Origin: Bdellovibrionales bacterium
Lineage (GTDB): Bacteria; Bdellovibrionota; UBA2428
DNA length: 64,000 bases
Direction: 5' to 3'
Assembly: GCA_018266335.1 (NCBI GenBank)
Contig: JAFEAR010000101.1
Span: forward strand, 115,500-179,499
Shown here: positions 24,029 through 33,448 of the stretch, piece by piece
How the letters are laid out: each line of letters begins with the position of its first letter
Position numbering within the stretch: the stretch's first letter is position 1
Notes under the pieces: model-generated
What the model saw: only the letters and a program-made list of their open reading frames with translations
Databases searched by the model: none
Told to the model about the DNA's origin: nothing
Made by a program: the position numbers and the translations under genes

Positions 24029-25386
24029 TCGTCCCCTCCCCTGGAACGTAGTTTCTCACGAATTTTGGCGAAGTACTCGAGTCTTTTGTGAATCTCTTTC
24101 TCAAAGCCCAGCTCGCCGGGGGTGTAAAAGTGACGGCCTTCGAGACCGACTGGCATGGCTTCTTGCGGACTCACCTTCTGCGGGTAGTCGTGGTCATAGA
24201 GATAGCCGTGCCCGTAACCGATGTCCTTCATGAGTTGCGTGGGCGCATTGCGGTAATGGAGGGGGACGGGTTTCGGCCCGTTGCGGCGAATCTCGGTCCG
24301 TAGCTCCTTCAGTGAAGTGTAGACCGAGTTCGATTTGGGCGCCGTTGCAAGATACACGGTGGCTTGAGCCAAGGCCGTGTCGCATTCGGGGTAACCCAAA
24401 AAATCTACGGCTTCCTTAGCTGCAAGGGCTTGCTCCAAAGCTTGAGGATCCGCCAGGCCTACATCCTCCGAAGCGGCACGCACGAGCCGGCGCGCAATGA
24501 AGAGCGGCGACTCGCCGCCTTCCATCATGACGGCCAAATAGTAAAGCGCAGCGTCGGGATCGGAATGCCGAATAGCCTTATGGAGCGCACTGATAAGGTT
24601 GTAGTGTTCCTCACCGTTTCGATCGTAAAGGACTGTGTTCCTTTGAAGAATTTCTTGCGCAAGCTGAGCCGTGAGCAGCCGCTCTCCCGTGCTTGTATTC
24701 AGCGGCGTCGATAGGGCCGCCAGTTCAAGCGAGTTCAGCGTGATGCGTGCATCGCCGCCGGCATAATTGAGCAAAAAAGTTTTTGCTTCGGGTTCCAGGC
24801 GTAGCTTCATGTTGCCCAGGCCCCGTTCCGTGTCGGCCACCGCTCGGTCTATGAGTTCAGAAAGCGCGGCCTCACCGAGCGGCTGCAGAACGAACACGCG
24901 GCACCGGCTCAGGAGAGCGTTATTGACTTCGAAGCTAGGATTCTCGGTAGTTGCGCCAAGGAGTGAAAGTATTCCTTCTTCGACGGCGTGCAAAAGCGCG
25001 TCCTGCTGGCCCTTATTAAAGCGATGAATCTCATCCACAAATAACACGGTGCGACGGTTTTCGTGTTGGAGTCTGCGCCGAGCGTCCTCGATCACTTCGC
25101 GGGCTTCTTTGATGCCCGTAGAAACGGCAGAGAAGCTGACAAACTCAGCTTGGGCGGCCTGGGCAATGAGGTAAGCCAATGTCGTCTTGCCCGTGCCGGG
25201 CGGGCCCCAAAAGAGCATCGAGGGCATAGCGGCCGCATCGGGGCCGGCCGCCGAAAGTTCATCGAGCAGGCGACGCAGCACCCGGCCGGGGCCCAGAATT
25301 TCTTCTTGGCCCACGTATTCGGCCAACGTGCGCGGACGCATGCGGGCAGCAAGGGGCGCCGACTTAATGATTTCTTTACCGGCCAT
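24025..25386 (-). CDS. rarA: Replication-associated recombination protein A (AAA ATPase)
   Basis: RarA/MgsA acts at stalled replication forks with SSB. From ATG 25386 it is 453 residues, the usual length. Walker A is [10 protein letters not shown], Walker B is [19 protein letters not shown], sensor 1 is [11 protein letters not shown], and the C-terminal MgsA domain ends with [13 protein letters not shown]. The promoter TTGCCA-16-TATAGT ends 12 bases before the ATG and no Shine-Dalgarno is visible. Confidence 0.95.
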   Translation of the reverse strand: MAGKEIIKSAPLAARMRPRTLAEYVGQEEILGPGRVLRRLLDELSAAGPDAAAMPSMLFWGPPGTGKTTLAYLIAQAAQAEFVSFSAVSTGIKEAREVIEDARRRLQHENRRTVLFVDEIHRFNKGQQDALLHAVEEGILSLLGATTENPSFEVNNALLSRCRVFVLQPLGEAALSELIDRAVADTERGLGNMKLRLEPEAKTFLLNYAGGDARITLNSLELAALSTPLNTSTGERLLTAQLAQEILQRNTVLYDRNGEEHYNLISALHKAIRHSDPDAALYYLAVMMEGGESPLFIARRLVRAASEDVGLADPQALEQALAAKEAVDFLGYPECDTALAQATVYLATAPKSNSVYTSLKELRTEIRRNGPKPVPLHYRNAPTQLMKDIGYGHGYLYDHDYPQKVSPQEAMPVGLEGRHFYTPGELGFEKEIHKRLEYFAKIREKLRSRGGDE

Positions 25387-25398
25387 GTAGGGGGCGAG

Positions 25399-25426
25399 AC
25401 TATACGGGCGGGCGGGCCCGTGGCAA
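25399..25426 (-). promoter_or_regulatory. Promoter of rarA with near-leaderless spacing
   Basis: TTGCCA (25421-25426) and TATAGT (25399-25404) with a 16-base spacer. The predicted 5' UTR is only about 5-6 bases. Confidence 0.55.
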
Positions 25427-25436
25427 ATTGGGCTGC

Positions 25437-26480
25437 GTGACTGCCCCCAACCCACGCTACGCCGTAGAAATTGATGAAGAAGGCTATCCCATGTTCGATG
25501 GCCTGCGCGTCAACGACGACGGCCTCCTCGCTCAACTCCTCCAAAATTTGCGGCGCGTGAACGGCCCGGGTACGGCTCTCATTACGGATTGTGAGGGCGA
25601 AGTTTGCTGGGTGAATGCCTTTGCCGCTCCCCTGGTGGCGCAAAGCATCGGCCGCGTAACGGGCACCGACGCAGAGTGGATTTTTCCTGGTGGTCGCACG
25701 GAGTCGATTCCCTTTGCTCAGCTCGAAGTCGACGAATGGAATCGCTTCCATGCGTACGTGGGCGAAGAAAATTTGCCGGCCATGCTCACACGTAAAGCGC
25801 AGGCGGAGCTTTTGCATCGCGCACCGACCGATAAAATTCCCGAGCGTGCCTTTCGTAGCAACGAATTTGCAGCGCAAGTGACGGCGCCCGATTTTTGGGT
25901 GCAGGCCTATCGCGATGGGCGCGATGGCTGGGAACTTGGCGGCCCCTCGCCCGGCCTAGTGGGCGAACGTGAGCGCGTGCTGGACATGTTCAAGCCGGGC
26001 GCAAAAATTCTTGTGCCCGGAGCGGGGCGTGGCCACGATGCCGAGTGGCTATCGAGTTTGGGCTTTCAAGTGACGGCCATAGATTTTGCCCCCGATGCTG
26101 AGCAAGCATTTCGTGCGCGCTACCCCCAATCGCGGGTGAACTTTGTGCGCGCCGATGTGTTTGAATATTGCGCGCATCTGGGGCAGACGGTGGATGGAAT
26201 TTACGAGCGCACTTTTTTTTGTGCCATTCGTCCGGAGCAACGCCGAACCTGGATTCAATTGGCTTGGCGCTGTCTGCGTCCGCAAGCTATTTACTTTGGA
26301 CTCTTCTTTTTGCGCTCCTCCCCCGGAGGACCTCCCTACGGACTTACGCAGTGGGAACTGCGGCAGTACGCCCTTGAAGAGCACTGGGATATTCGCGATT
26401 GGCGCATTTCGCCCCACTCCATTGAACGGGCGCGGAACCAGGAACTTTGGGCCGCACTCAGAGTTTCACGGCGCGCCTAA
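25437..26480 (+). CDS. TPMT-type SAM methyltransferase with an extra N-terminal domain
   Basis: Start GTG 25437 (TTG 25428 possible), about 347 residues. The C-terminal 200 residues are a thiopurine-methyltransferase-like fold: FWVQAYRDGRDGWELGGPSP, motif I ILVPGAGRGHDAEWL, acidic TAIDFAPDA and IYERTFFCAIRPEQR. The first 140 residues form a separate domain beginning AVEIDEEGYPMFDGLRV that I cannot name. TPMT-type enzymes methylate S, Se, Te or halide; the target here is unknown. The 3' end overlaps the convergent papain-like gene by 15 bases. Confidence 0.82.
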   Translation: MTAPNPRYAVEIDEEGYPMFDGLRVNDDGLLAQLLQNLRRVNGPGTALITDCEGEVCWVNAFAAPLVAQSIGRVTGTDAEWIFPGGRTESIPFAQLEVDEWNRFHAYVGEENLPAMLTRKAQAELLHRAPTDKIPERAFRSNEFAAQVTAPDFWVQAYRDGRDGWELGGPSPGLVGERERVLDMFKPGAKILVPGAGRGHDAEWLSSLGFQVTAIDFAPDAEQAFRARYPQSRVNFVRADVFEYCAHLGQTVDGIYERTFFCAIRPEQRRTWIQLAWRCLRPQAIYFGLFFLRSSPGGPPYGLTQWELRQYALEEHWDIRDWRISPHSIERARNQELWAALRVSRRA

Positions 26481-27473
26481 CTCCTTCACGCTTCGCAGCT
26501 GTTGTGGATCAATGAGGAACCACTGTTTGCCGTCGGCAGATGTGTAGAGGATATGGCTCTTCGAAGGCGAAGCTTTCAGGTGTCCCCGAAAAGTTTGTGT
26601 GGAGGGGCGGCCGCCGCCATCGAAATAGCCTTCTAGCGTTAAGTCTACGGTTTTGCCGTTGTAATGACCGCGATGAATCATGCTCACCATAGTCTGCTGC
26701 GATTTAGTGAGCTGAGTGCCAGGGAGCTGAGCCGTTAGCATAGCGTAAGCAGCCACTCGCTGCTCGCCGTAGGCATTCTTAAAGGTTGAGCTGTTAATTT
26801 TTAACTCAAAGCTCTGAACCCCTCCGCCTAAATCGATCGGCTGGGCTCGAGCCACGATGGGTTCCCAGGAAAAATTTGGGTCACGCAGCGTGATTTCTTG
26901 CCGTTCTAAATTAACGGATTCCACTAACATCATGTGTGAATCACCCGGGATGAGTTGGCCATGTTCATCGAGCATGCCAATGCCCAAGATGTGCGCTTGG
27001 TCTTTACCTGCAAGCATCCCAACGGACAAATCATGTTGCCCCACTTCCGCGCGAGTGACCTCGATGGGTTTTCGACTCGCCTGCGTGCTAGTTCGACCAT
27101 TGAGCACGGAGCTAATGTAATGCTCCATTTCCCACGTGCGCAGGCCCCGATCCAAATCGTGCGGGCGCCCTAAAAGCTGTTCCATGCGCAGCATTTCTAC
27201 GTGAAAATCCGATGCAAAATCCAGTCGCTGGCCTATGACTTTTTCTACAGCCTGCACGAAGTTGTAACTACAGACGGCGCCACAATAGCCCTTGCTGTCG
27301 TCGGTGAGCATTCTTTGCACAGTGTCATCGCTCTGCGAGACAAGTCGCTCTTCTTTTAGAAGTGCAGGTAGGGCGCGCCGCAAGCATCCCTCCATGCCTT
27401 CGGGATTTTGGGCGTGGGCAAGCCAAGCCGCCACTCCAACTCCCCCAAGCATGCGTTTCACCCACAGAATCAT
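26466..27473 (-). CDS. Exported papain-like (C39-like) cysteine peptidase candidate
   Basis: It has 335 residues with an N-terminal hydrophobic segment (about 5-21) that is a possible signal peptide. A papain-fold order of active-site candidates is visible: Gln/Cys region GYCGAVCSYN (Cys about 64), His in DSHMMLV (about 179) and Asp in LRDPNF (about 196), spaced as in C39 or butirosin-type peptidases. A further domain of about 130 residues follows. I infer a peptidase or transpeptidase fold; homology is not certain and the substrate is unknown. Confidence 0.6.
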   Translation of the reverse strand: MILWVKRMLGGVGVAAWLAHAQNPEGMEGCLRRALPALLKEERLVSQSDDTVQRMLTDDSKGYCGAVCSYNFVQAVEKVIGQRLDFASDFHVEMLRMEQLLGRPHDLDRGLRTWEMEHYISSVLNGRTSTQASRKPIEVTRAEVGQHDLSVGMLAGKDQAHILGIGMLDEHGQLIPGDSHMMLVESVNLERQEITLRDPNFSWEPIVARAQPIDLGGGVQSFELKINSSTFKNAYGEQRVAAYAMLTAQLPGTQLTKSQQTMVSMIHRGHYNGKTVDLTLEGYFDGGGRPSTQTFRGHLKASPSKSHILYTSADGKQWFLIDPQQLRSVKELGAP

Positions 27474-27609
27474 CCACTTGAGGTATCGGTAAAAGTGTCG
27501 GAGTTTTAAACAGTTGAAGGCCTTCCTCGGAAAACGAGCACTTTTGCTCCACTAACCCCCTGATTTGCTAAGGGGCTGCGATGACCTGCTTCTTGCATTT
27601 TGAATCCGT

Positions 27610-28152
27610 ATGATGAAATTCGGCTTTGTGAGATCTTCAATGCTTCTCGTCCTGGCGGGCCTAGTGGCTGGCTGCGGCGGCTCCGACGACGATTCTAAGA
27701 GCACTCCGCTCACACCGATGCCAGCGCCGAACGCCAATAGCAATCCGAACGCTTACAACGCTGCAAACTCCTCTTCGCTTAGTGTGGCAAAACGTAGCTA
27801 CGCAGGTAGTGTGAACGGCTCTGTTTCTTACATCGTATTCGGGGCCATGATTAGTCAAACGAACGGCAACACCCGGACCATTAGTTCGGTTAACCGTGTT
27901 ATGCTCACTCAGAACGGAGCCACCGCGATCGACGTAACGGGGCAAACTTCGAGTGGCATTGTGACGGATCAATTCATTCACGACACTTTGCAAGCTAGCT
28001 TCAGCACGCTTATTCCCGCTACCGACATGCAAGCGCTGCGGGGCTCTACCTACACTATCATTCACACCGCGACGATCTCGGCCGGTTCGATCTATACGAT
28101 TGAATACCGCTTGAGCGATGGCAGCATCACGACCGCTATCGATCAGCGCTAA
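27610..28152 (+). CDS. Small predicted lipoprotein of unknown function
   Basis: It has 180 residues. The signal ends LVAGCGGSDDDSK with the lipobox Cys at about residue 22, followed by a Pro/Asn-rich linker and a Ser/Thr-rich beta domain. There is no recognised motif. Asp at +2 after the Gly pair does not decide sorting. It overlaps the convergent arsC gene by 17 bases at its 3' end. Confidence 0.75.
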   Translation: MMKFGFVRSSMLLVLAGLVAGCGGSDDDSKSTPLTPMPAPNANSNPNAYNAANSSSLSVAKRSYAGSVNGSVSYIVFGAMISQTNGNTRTISSVNRVMLTQNGATAIDVTGQTSSGIVTDQFIHDTLQASFSTLIPATDMQALRGSTYTIIHTATISAGSIYTIEYRLSDGSITTAIDQR

Positions 28153-28534
28153 GCAGAAACTGGGTGATGCGTTCGCGAATGGCATCGCGAATAAGTCTGA
28201 TTTCTTGCAGGCTCTTACCTTGAGGATCTGGGAAGGGCCAATCTTCCACCTTGAGCCCTGGAACGTAAGGGCAATTCTCCTTGCATCCCAGAGTAAACAG
28301 CTTCTCGGCTCCCCGGCAAAGCTCCACCGTTAATTTCTGGGGACGAGCATCGGGCGCAAAGGGCAATCCAATTTCCTGCATGGCCTCGGCTACCACCGGG
28401 TTGATCGCTGGGGCCGGATTCGTGCCTGCCGAAATAGCCCGAGATTTAGACCCACCGGCAAGGTGGTTAAAGAAGCGAGCTGCCATCTGTGAACGTCCGG
28501 CATTGTGCACGCAGGCAAAAATGTAAGTTTTCAT
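28136..28534 (-). CDS. arsC: Arsenate reductase / low-molecular-weight phosphatase family
   Basis: It has 132 residues from ATG 28534; another ATG at 28540 would share a base with the tRNA end. The P-loop is CVHNAGRS (Cys8, Arg14) and the later Cys pair lies in TLGCKENCPYVPG, the pattern of thioredoxin-coupled arsenate reductases. The Asp near WPFPDP completes the phosphatase site. It reduces arsenate to arsenite in the cytoplasm. No arsR, arsB or acr3 is adjacent, so a protein-tyrosine-phosphatase role remains possible. It sits right after tRNA-Leu and may share its transcript. Confidence 0.85.
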   Translation of the reverse strand: MKTYIFACVHNAGRSQMAARFFNHLAGGSKSRAISAGTNPAPAINPVVAEAMQEIGLPFAPDARPQKLTVELCRGAEKLFTLGCKENCPYVPGLKVEDWPFPDPQGKSLQEIRLIRDAIRERITQFLLSADR

Positions 28535-28539
28535 AATCA

Positions 28540-28625
28540 TGGTACCCCCAGCCAGACTTGAACTGGCACTCCCTTACGGGCAAGGATTTTAAGTCCTTTG
28601 TGTCTACCGATTCCACCATGGGGGC
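28540..28625 (-). tRNA. tRNA-Leu (anticodon UAA), CCA encoded
   Basis: 86 bases folding as a class II tRNA. The acceptor is GCCCCCA/TGGGGGT with A73 and a templated CCA, the D-arm contains GGTAGAC, and the anticodon loop CTTAAAA gives UAA. The variable arm is long (GCCCGTAAGGGAG region) and the T-arm is GCCAG-TTCAAGT-CTGGC. Confidence 0.95.
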
Positions 28626-28679
28626 ATGAGGACCTAAATGCGCTTTTACCCGACGACCCGCCAGTCGTCCATGCGGGGC

Positions 28680-30575
28680 CTAACGGATAGTTTCTAAACG
28701 GCGGCCGAAAATAGCAGCGTATTTATCCAGGGCTTGGGCAGTCAGGCTCTGTAGCTCCTGATCCTTGTTAAAGGTGGGTTCGGTAATTTTGCGGTATTCC
28801 GTAAGGTTGCGCAGATAACCCGAGCTAACTGATTCGTCGAGCATGAGGGACGTCATGTTCAAACCCTTCAGCGAATCCAAATACTCGTTCACCTCGCGCA
28901 GATAGCGGCGATGCTGATCGATGATCGCCGAATAGGGAAGATTGTCGTTGGGGCTCACCACTTCCACCACGTTGTTTACGGGACGGAAGCGCAGGTTCGT
29001 GCCCTGAAAAATAATCGCGTCCGTAGGATAGAACATATACACTTTGAACCCTGCCGTCAGGAGACGACTGAACAGATCCGCGAGCAAAACTTGGGGTTCG
29101 GTTTGGTAACGAGCCAACAGCTGCCCGTATTCTGTGCCAAAGGCCATGGCCTGCAAGCGTTCTTCATTGCGAGCACGGAATTGCCCCGAAAAACTAGCGA
29201 CCGTAAAGAAGAAACAACGACGGGCGCTCTTAAACTCATTGTAATAGCGCACCGAAAACACCAAGGCATCGGGTCGCACAAAGAACACGCACTTGGCATA
29301 GCTGGGATCTACCCCCTGTACCGTGGCCAAGTCACTGTTGCGAAGGGCCACTTGAAAGCCGCTTTCAATGTGTTGGTCGAGCAAATTAAAATTAGCGAAA
29401 TTCAGCTCCCGGGCACCCACCACGTTGGACAGAGCGATAACGGCGCCAAGACTCCAGGTCAGGGAGCGGGCGTTGTTCTCCTGTCGACGCAAAAAGGCGC
29501 ATAGGCCAAAGTAAATCGGATACAACATGAGCAGCACGGGAATGGTAACGAAACGCAGAACGACGTGTTTGTATTTTTCGAAGGTCAGCGGAATATTCGT
29601 CATGGAAACGAAAAATCCAAAGAATAAAATCAGGGTAAGCACCGAAAACACCAGGAGAGGTTCTCGTCTCCAAGTGTCTTTTTTAACCAACTGCTTGGAC
29701 ACCTTCGGAACAAATAAAAGTGCAGGCAACAAAGCAAGGAGTCCAATGAAGTTGAAACTCTTTGCTACCCCGCCCATCACCAAGGCATAAATATCAAAAA
29801 GCGATGCCGAGTTTTGGAACACCGTCAGGGTGAATGTGCCATACCCTTTGCGTAGAATCATGAATAAGAGATCCTGGAAATTATTAACCAGATAGTAGGA
29901 ATAGTTTGGCTGCGGATTGGTGGCTGCAAACATGTAGTAAATGGGCAGTGATCCAAGAATAAACCCCAAAAGAGAATAGCCGATCGACTCGCTCCATTTG
30001 ATTTTACGCAACTGTAGGAAAAATAAGATACCAAAGGCAGGCAACGTAAGCGCAAGCGTGTGGTGATGCGCAAATCCTAGTCCATAAACCAAGAAAACGC
30101 CGAATAGGCGTCGGGCAGAAGGCTGACGATACCAACGCGCAATTGCCCATCCAAGCGCCGTAAAAAGTGCCAGGTTAAAGAGGAAAACCTCCGGCACTAG
30201 AGTGTAAAGCTTGATGTAATAGGAAGAGAACAAAAGCAAAATCGTGGCTACCGCGGCCCCTGGATTCCATACACTTGATTGACGAAACGAGAGCCAGAGA
30301 AATGTGGCCGCGACCCAAGCAGAAAACACAGAGATCATCACTTGCGCCGAGAATGGGTCATTCGTGATGAGCATAAAGAACTTGCCCAGCATGATGTAGA
30401 GCGGGTACCCCGGCGCATGCGGAATCCCCTCGCCAGCAATGTGCGTGGAGTACTCGCAGGAATCAAAAAAACTCATTCCGCGATGGTGGAAAAAAAGTAC
30501 AAAAATGCCAAAAATAACTCCAGCCAAAATGGCCGCATTTCGTGGTACAGCGTAACGTTTCAGCATTTCGTTCAT
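28680..30575 (-). CDS. DUF2723-family polytopic membrane protein (putative glycosyltransferase)
   Basis: It has 631 residues from ATG 30575. The family block after the first helix is present: a D-x-C-E loop (FFDSCEYSTH), then IPHAPGYPLY. Around ten hydrophobic helices fill residues 12-400, followed by a soluble domain of about 230 residues. DUF2723 proteins are related to GT-C (PMT/GT39-like) enzymes that use lipid-linked sugars; an activity here is inference. In most members the loop reads DSGE; here it is DSCE. The start overlaps the polA stop by four bases. Confidence 0.85.
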   Translation of the reverse strand: MNEMLKRYAVPRNAAILAGVIFGIFVLFFHHRGMSFFDSCEYSTHIAGEGIPHAPGYPLYIMLGKFFMLITNDPFSAQVMISVFSAWVAATFLWLSFRQSSVWNPGAAVATILLLFSSYYIKLYTLVPEVFLFNLALFTALGWAIARWYRQPSARRLFGVFLVYGLGFAHHHTLALTLPAFGILFFLQLRKIKWSESIGYSLLGFILGSLPIYYMFAATNPQPNYSYYLVNNFQDLLFMILRKGYGTFTLTVFQNSASLFDIYALVMGGVAKSFNFIGLLALLPALLFVPKVSKQLVKKDTWRREPLLVFSVLTLILFFGFFVSMTNIPLTFEKYKHVVLRFVTIPVLLMLYPIYFGLCAFLRRQENNARSLTWSLGAVIALSNVVGARELNFANFNLLDQHIESGFQVALRNSDLATVQGVDPSYAKCVFFVRPDALVFSVRYYNEFKSARRCFFFTVASFSGQFRARNEERLQAMAFGTEYGQLLARYQTEPQVLLADLFSRLLTAGFKVYMFYPTDAIIFQGTNLRFRPVNNVVEVVSPNDNLPYSAIIDQHRRYLREVNEYLDSLKGLNMTSLMLDESVSSGYLRNLTEYRKITEPTFNKDQELQSLTAQALDKYAAIFGRRLETIR

Positions 30576-33448
30576 AGTGCTCCCCAATCGGGCCCCACCG
30601 ATGCTTGAGCATCTAGGGCCACAGAAAATTCAGTCACCCCAAAGGGGCTAAGCAAATAACGATCCTCCAACACTTTCACCACGGCATTCTTTACGGCTTC
30701 TGCTTGTTCGGCAGGGGCTTCGAGCACAAGTTCATCGTGCACCTGCAATAACAAGAGAGTGTCGGGAAAATCGTTGCGGATCATTTCCGACACTTTGCGC
30801 ATGCCCACTTTCATGAGGTCCGCAGCTAGGCCCTGTAGCGGAGTATTAATGGCCATGCGCTCCGCGAATTGGCGAACCGGCCCATTCTTAGAATGAATCT
30901 CGGGCAGATTGCGTCGACGGCCGGTTAGAGTGCGCACAGCCCCCGTTTTACGTGCTTCGGCAATGGCCGCATCCATGTAACCGCGAATGCGCGAGTAAGT
31001 ACGAAAGTATCCGTCTATAAACTCCTGGGCGGTTTGCCGAGGAATTTGCAAACTCTTTGCGAGGCCAAAGGCAGTTTGTCCATAAACAATCCCGTAGTTG
31101 ATGGTTTTCGCGATGCGACGGTCATCCTCGGTCACATCTGATTCGGCCTTGTGCAACACAAGGGCCGCCGTGCGTTTATGCACGTCGGCGTTTTCCTTGA
31201 AGGCGCGCAGAAGTTCCGGGTCTTGACTTACGTGCGCGAGTAAACGCAATTCAATCTGCGAGTAATCAACACCAATGAGCAGTCGCCCCGGCGGTGCCCG
31301 AAAGGCCGTGCGAATGGACCGCCCCCGGGCCGTTTTAATCGGAATATTTTGTAAATTAGGATTAGAACTTGCCAACCGCCCCGTGGCGGCAATCGTTTGC
31401 GAAAAGTCGGTATGCAAACGTCGGGTGGCGGGGTTGATCATGGTCGGCAGTGCATCGACGTAGGTCGACAGCAGCTTACTAATTTCGCGAATCTCAAGCA
31501 GAATGGATGGAAAGGGATGCTGAGCAGCGAGCTCTTCTAAAACGGACACATCCGTTGAAGGGCCCGTTTTGTTCTTCTTGAGAATCGGAAGCTTTAGCTT
31601 TTCGTATAGAATAACCCCCACCTGTTTGGGCGAATTTAAATTTAAATCTTCGGAAATATCGAGGCCGGATTCCTGCAAAGAGGCGATGGCTTTATGTTGC
31701 AGCGATTTAAGATCGTCGTGCAGGGCTCGGGAAATTTCCTTCAGAGGTGAGGGATCGAGCACAATGCCATTGCGTTCCATTTCAAGGAGGATCCCGATGG
31801 TGGGCCGATCGATTCCCTCGTAAACATTCCAAAGCGATTCAGCCTTGAGTCGTGCCGCAAGAATAGTCCACAATCGACGGCAAACGACGGCATCTTCGGC
31901 TGCGTAAAAACTACCTTGCTCGAGATCAACTTCCGAAAAATTATCTCCCCCCGCAGTCACTTCTTCGAAGGGCATGGGCCGGTAACCACCTAGATGTTGC
32001 ACCGAGAGCGCATCGAGACCATGCTTGCTTGCTGGATCGAGTACAAAACTGGCGACCATCGTGTCATCGACGCGAACTTCTCTAGGCATTTCGAAGCCAT
32101 CGTTGGCCAGAGCGTGAAGATCAAATTTGGCGTTCTGAAAGACCAGTGCAAAATCGGCGCTCTGCTGGGCCCGCGTGCGAAGGTACTCATGCCAAAGGTT
32201 CAGTGTGTCCTCGAGGGGCAAATTCGCTGCGGGGTCGCGGTGCCGCAACGGAATATAAATGCCTTCGTCATCGCGAAAGCTAAGACTCAGTCCCACTAAG
32301 TTGCCGGGCCGCATGGTTTCCAAGCCAAAGGTTTCGGTGTCCATGGCCACCAGCCGAGCTTCATGGTTTTGCTTCAGGAGGGTGCGAAATTCCTCCAAGT
32401 TCTTTAGACAACGCGTAGTGAAGTCTAGCTTCACTGCGGGCGGCGTATCTTCGGTCGCAGCGGCGACTTCATCCGCAGGGGTAAAGCTGGGAATATCACT
32501 CGATGGGTCAGTGCTCACTGCCACCTTGTTTTTGACCATGGCAAGTAAACGATCTGTAGTCTTGGCAAAGCCCAATTTGTGCGACCAGGTTGTGAACTCG
32601 GCGGTACGCGTGGGTCGCAACGAGAGGGCTTCGATGTCAACGGGCATGGGCACGTCATGACTAAGCGAAACCAATCGCAGTGACATGATCGCATCATCGC
32701 GATGAGCGGCCACGTTCTCTAGACATTTACCCTTGAGTTTATCTTTCCAGCTTTTAACGTCTTTGCCTGTAGCTATGCGGTCTGCAGCTGTTTGGAGAAC
32801 AACATCGAGCGAACCAAAGGTTTGCATGAGCTCGGCTGCAGTTTTGGGGCCTACCCCGGGCACTCCGGGCACGTTGTCTACGCTATCTCCGCAAAGCGCT
32901 TGAACTTCGCGAATCTGGTGTGGCTTGACGCCAAATTTTTCGAAGGCTTCATCTACGTTGGACCATTTGTCCTTCATGGTGTCCAGGCACCATACGTGAG
33001 GCCCCACCAACTGCAAAAGGTCCTTGTCCGCCGTGACAATTACAAAATTACGCTTAGGATGCTGATGCACAATGGTGGCAAGAATGTCATCGGCTTCAAA
33101 ACCAGCGCAATCAATTTGAGGCAGGCCCAATAGTTCAGCCGCTTCGCGGGAATTCTTGATTTGTACGCCGAGATCTTCTGGAGGCGCGGTGCGGTTGGCT
33201 TTATATTCGGGATAGACTTCGTGCCGAAAGCCTTTCTCGGGACGATCCCAGACAAGCACACAGTGACTGAGCCCTTGGCGCTCGACCAAAGATTGCACCA
33301 TTTGTAAGAATCCGTACGTGGCGTGCGTAGGGGTACCATCCGGAGCCGTAAGCGGTCGCTGAATAGCGTAGTAAGCCCGAAAAATGTAAGAGGACGCATC
33401 GACCAAGAAGATCGCATCCCGTAAAAATTCTTTGTTGGGGGCACTCAT
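30572..33448 (-). CDS. polA: DNA polymerase I
   Basis: It has 958 residues with all three domains. The 5'-3' flap nuclease (about 1-300) has LVDASSYIFRAYYA and GDSVDNVPGVPGVGPKTA. The 3'-5' exonuclease region starts at the DTETFGLET motif, with its carboxylates kept, so proofreading is probably active. The family A polymerase has SQIELRLLAH, RRIAKTINYGIVYG and LLQVHDELVLE. It works in Okazaki fragment maturation and repair. It is coupled by 4-base overlaps to the genes on either side. Confidence 0.98.
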   Translation of the reverse strand: MSAPNKEFLRDAIFLVDASSYIFRAYYAIQRPLTAPDGTPTHATYGFLQMVQSLVERQGLSHCVLVWDRPEKGFRHEVYPEYKANRTAPPEDLGVQIKNSREAAELLGLPQIDCAGFEADDILATIVHQHPKRNFVIVTADKDLLQLVGPHVWCLDTMKDKWSNVDEAFEKFGVKPHQIREVQALCGDSVDNVPGVPGVGPKTAAELMQTFGSLDVVLQTAADRIATGKDVKSWKDKLKGKCLENVAAHRDDAIMSLRLVSLSHDVPMPVDIEALSLRPTRTAEFTTWSHKLGFAKTTDRLLAMVKNKVAVSTDPSSDIPSFTPADEVAAATEDTPPAVKLDFTTRCLKNLEEFRTLLKQNHEARLVAMDTETFGLETMRPGNLVGLSLSFRDDEGIYIPLRHRDPAANLPLEDTLNLWHEYLRTRAQQSADFALVFQNAKFDLHALANDGFEMPREVRVDDTMVASFVLDPASKHGLDALSVQHLGGYRPMPFEEVTAGGDNFSEVDLEQGSFYAAEDAVVCRRLWTILAARLKAESLWNVYEGIDRPTIGILLEMERNGIVLDPSPLKEISRALHDDLKSLQHKAIASLQESGLDISEDLNLNSPKQVGVILYEKLKLPILKKNKTGPSTDVSVLEELAAQHPFPSILLEIREISKLLSTYVDALPTMINPATRRLHTDFSQTIAATGRLASSNPNLQNIPIKTARGRSIRTAFRAPPGRLLIGVDYSQIELRLLAHVSQDPELLRAFKENADVHKRTAALVLHKAESDVTEDDRRIAKTINYGIVYGQTAFGLAKSLQIPRQTAQEFIDGYFRTYSRIRGYMDAAIAEARKTGAVRTLTGRRRNLPEIHSKNGPVRQFAERMAINTPLQGLAADLMKVGMRKVSEMIRNDFPDTLLLLQVHDELVLEAPAEQAEAVKNAVVKVLEDRYLLSPFGVTEFSVALDAQASVGPDWGAL

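Noticed and set aside
28626..28679. GACGAC/GTCGTC hairpin as a terminator between the DUF2723 gene and the tRNA
   Set aside because: The stem is only 6 bp and is not followed by a U-tract, so I do not call a terminator.
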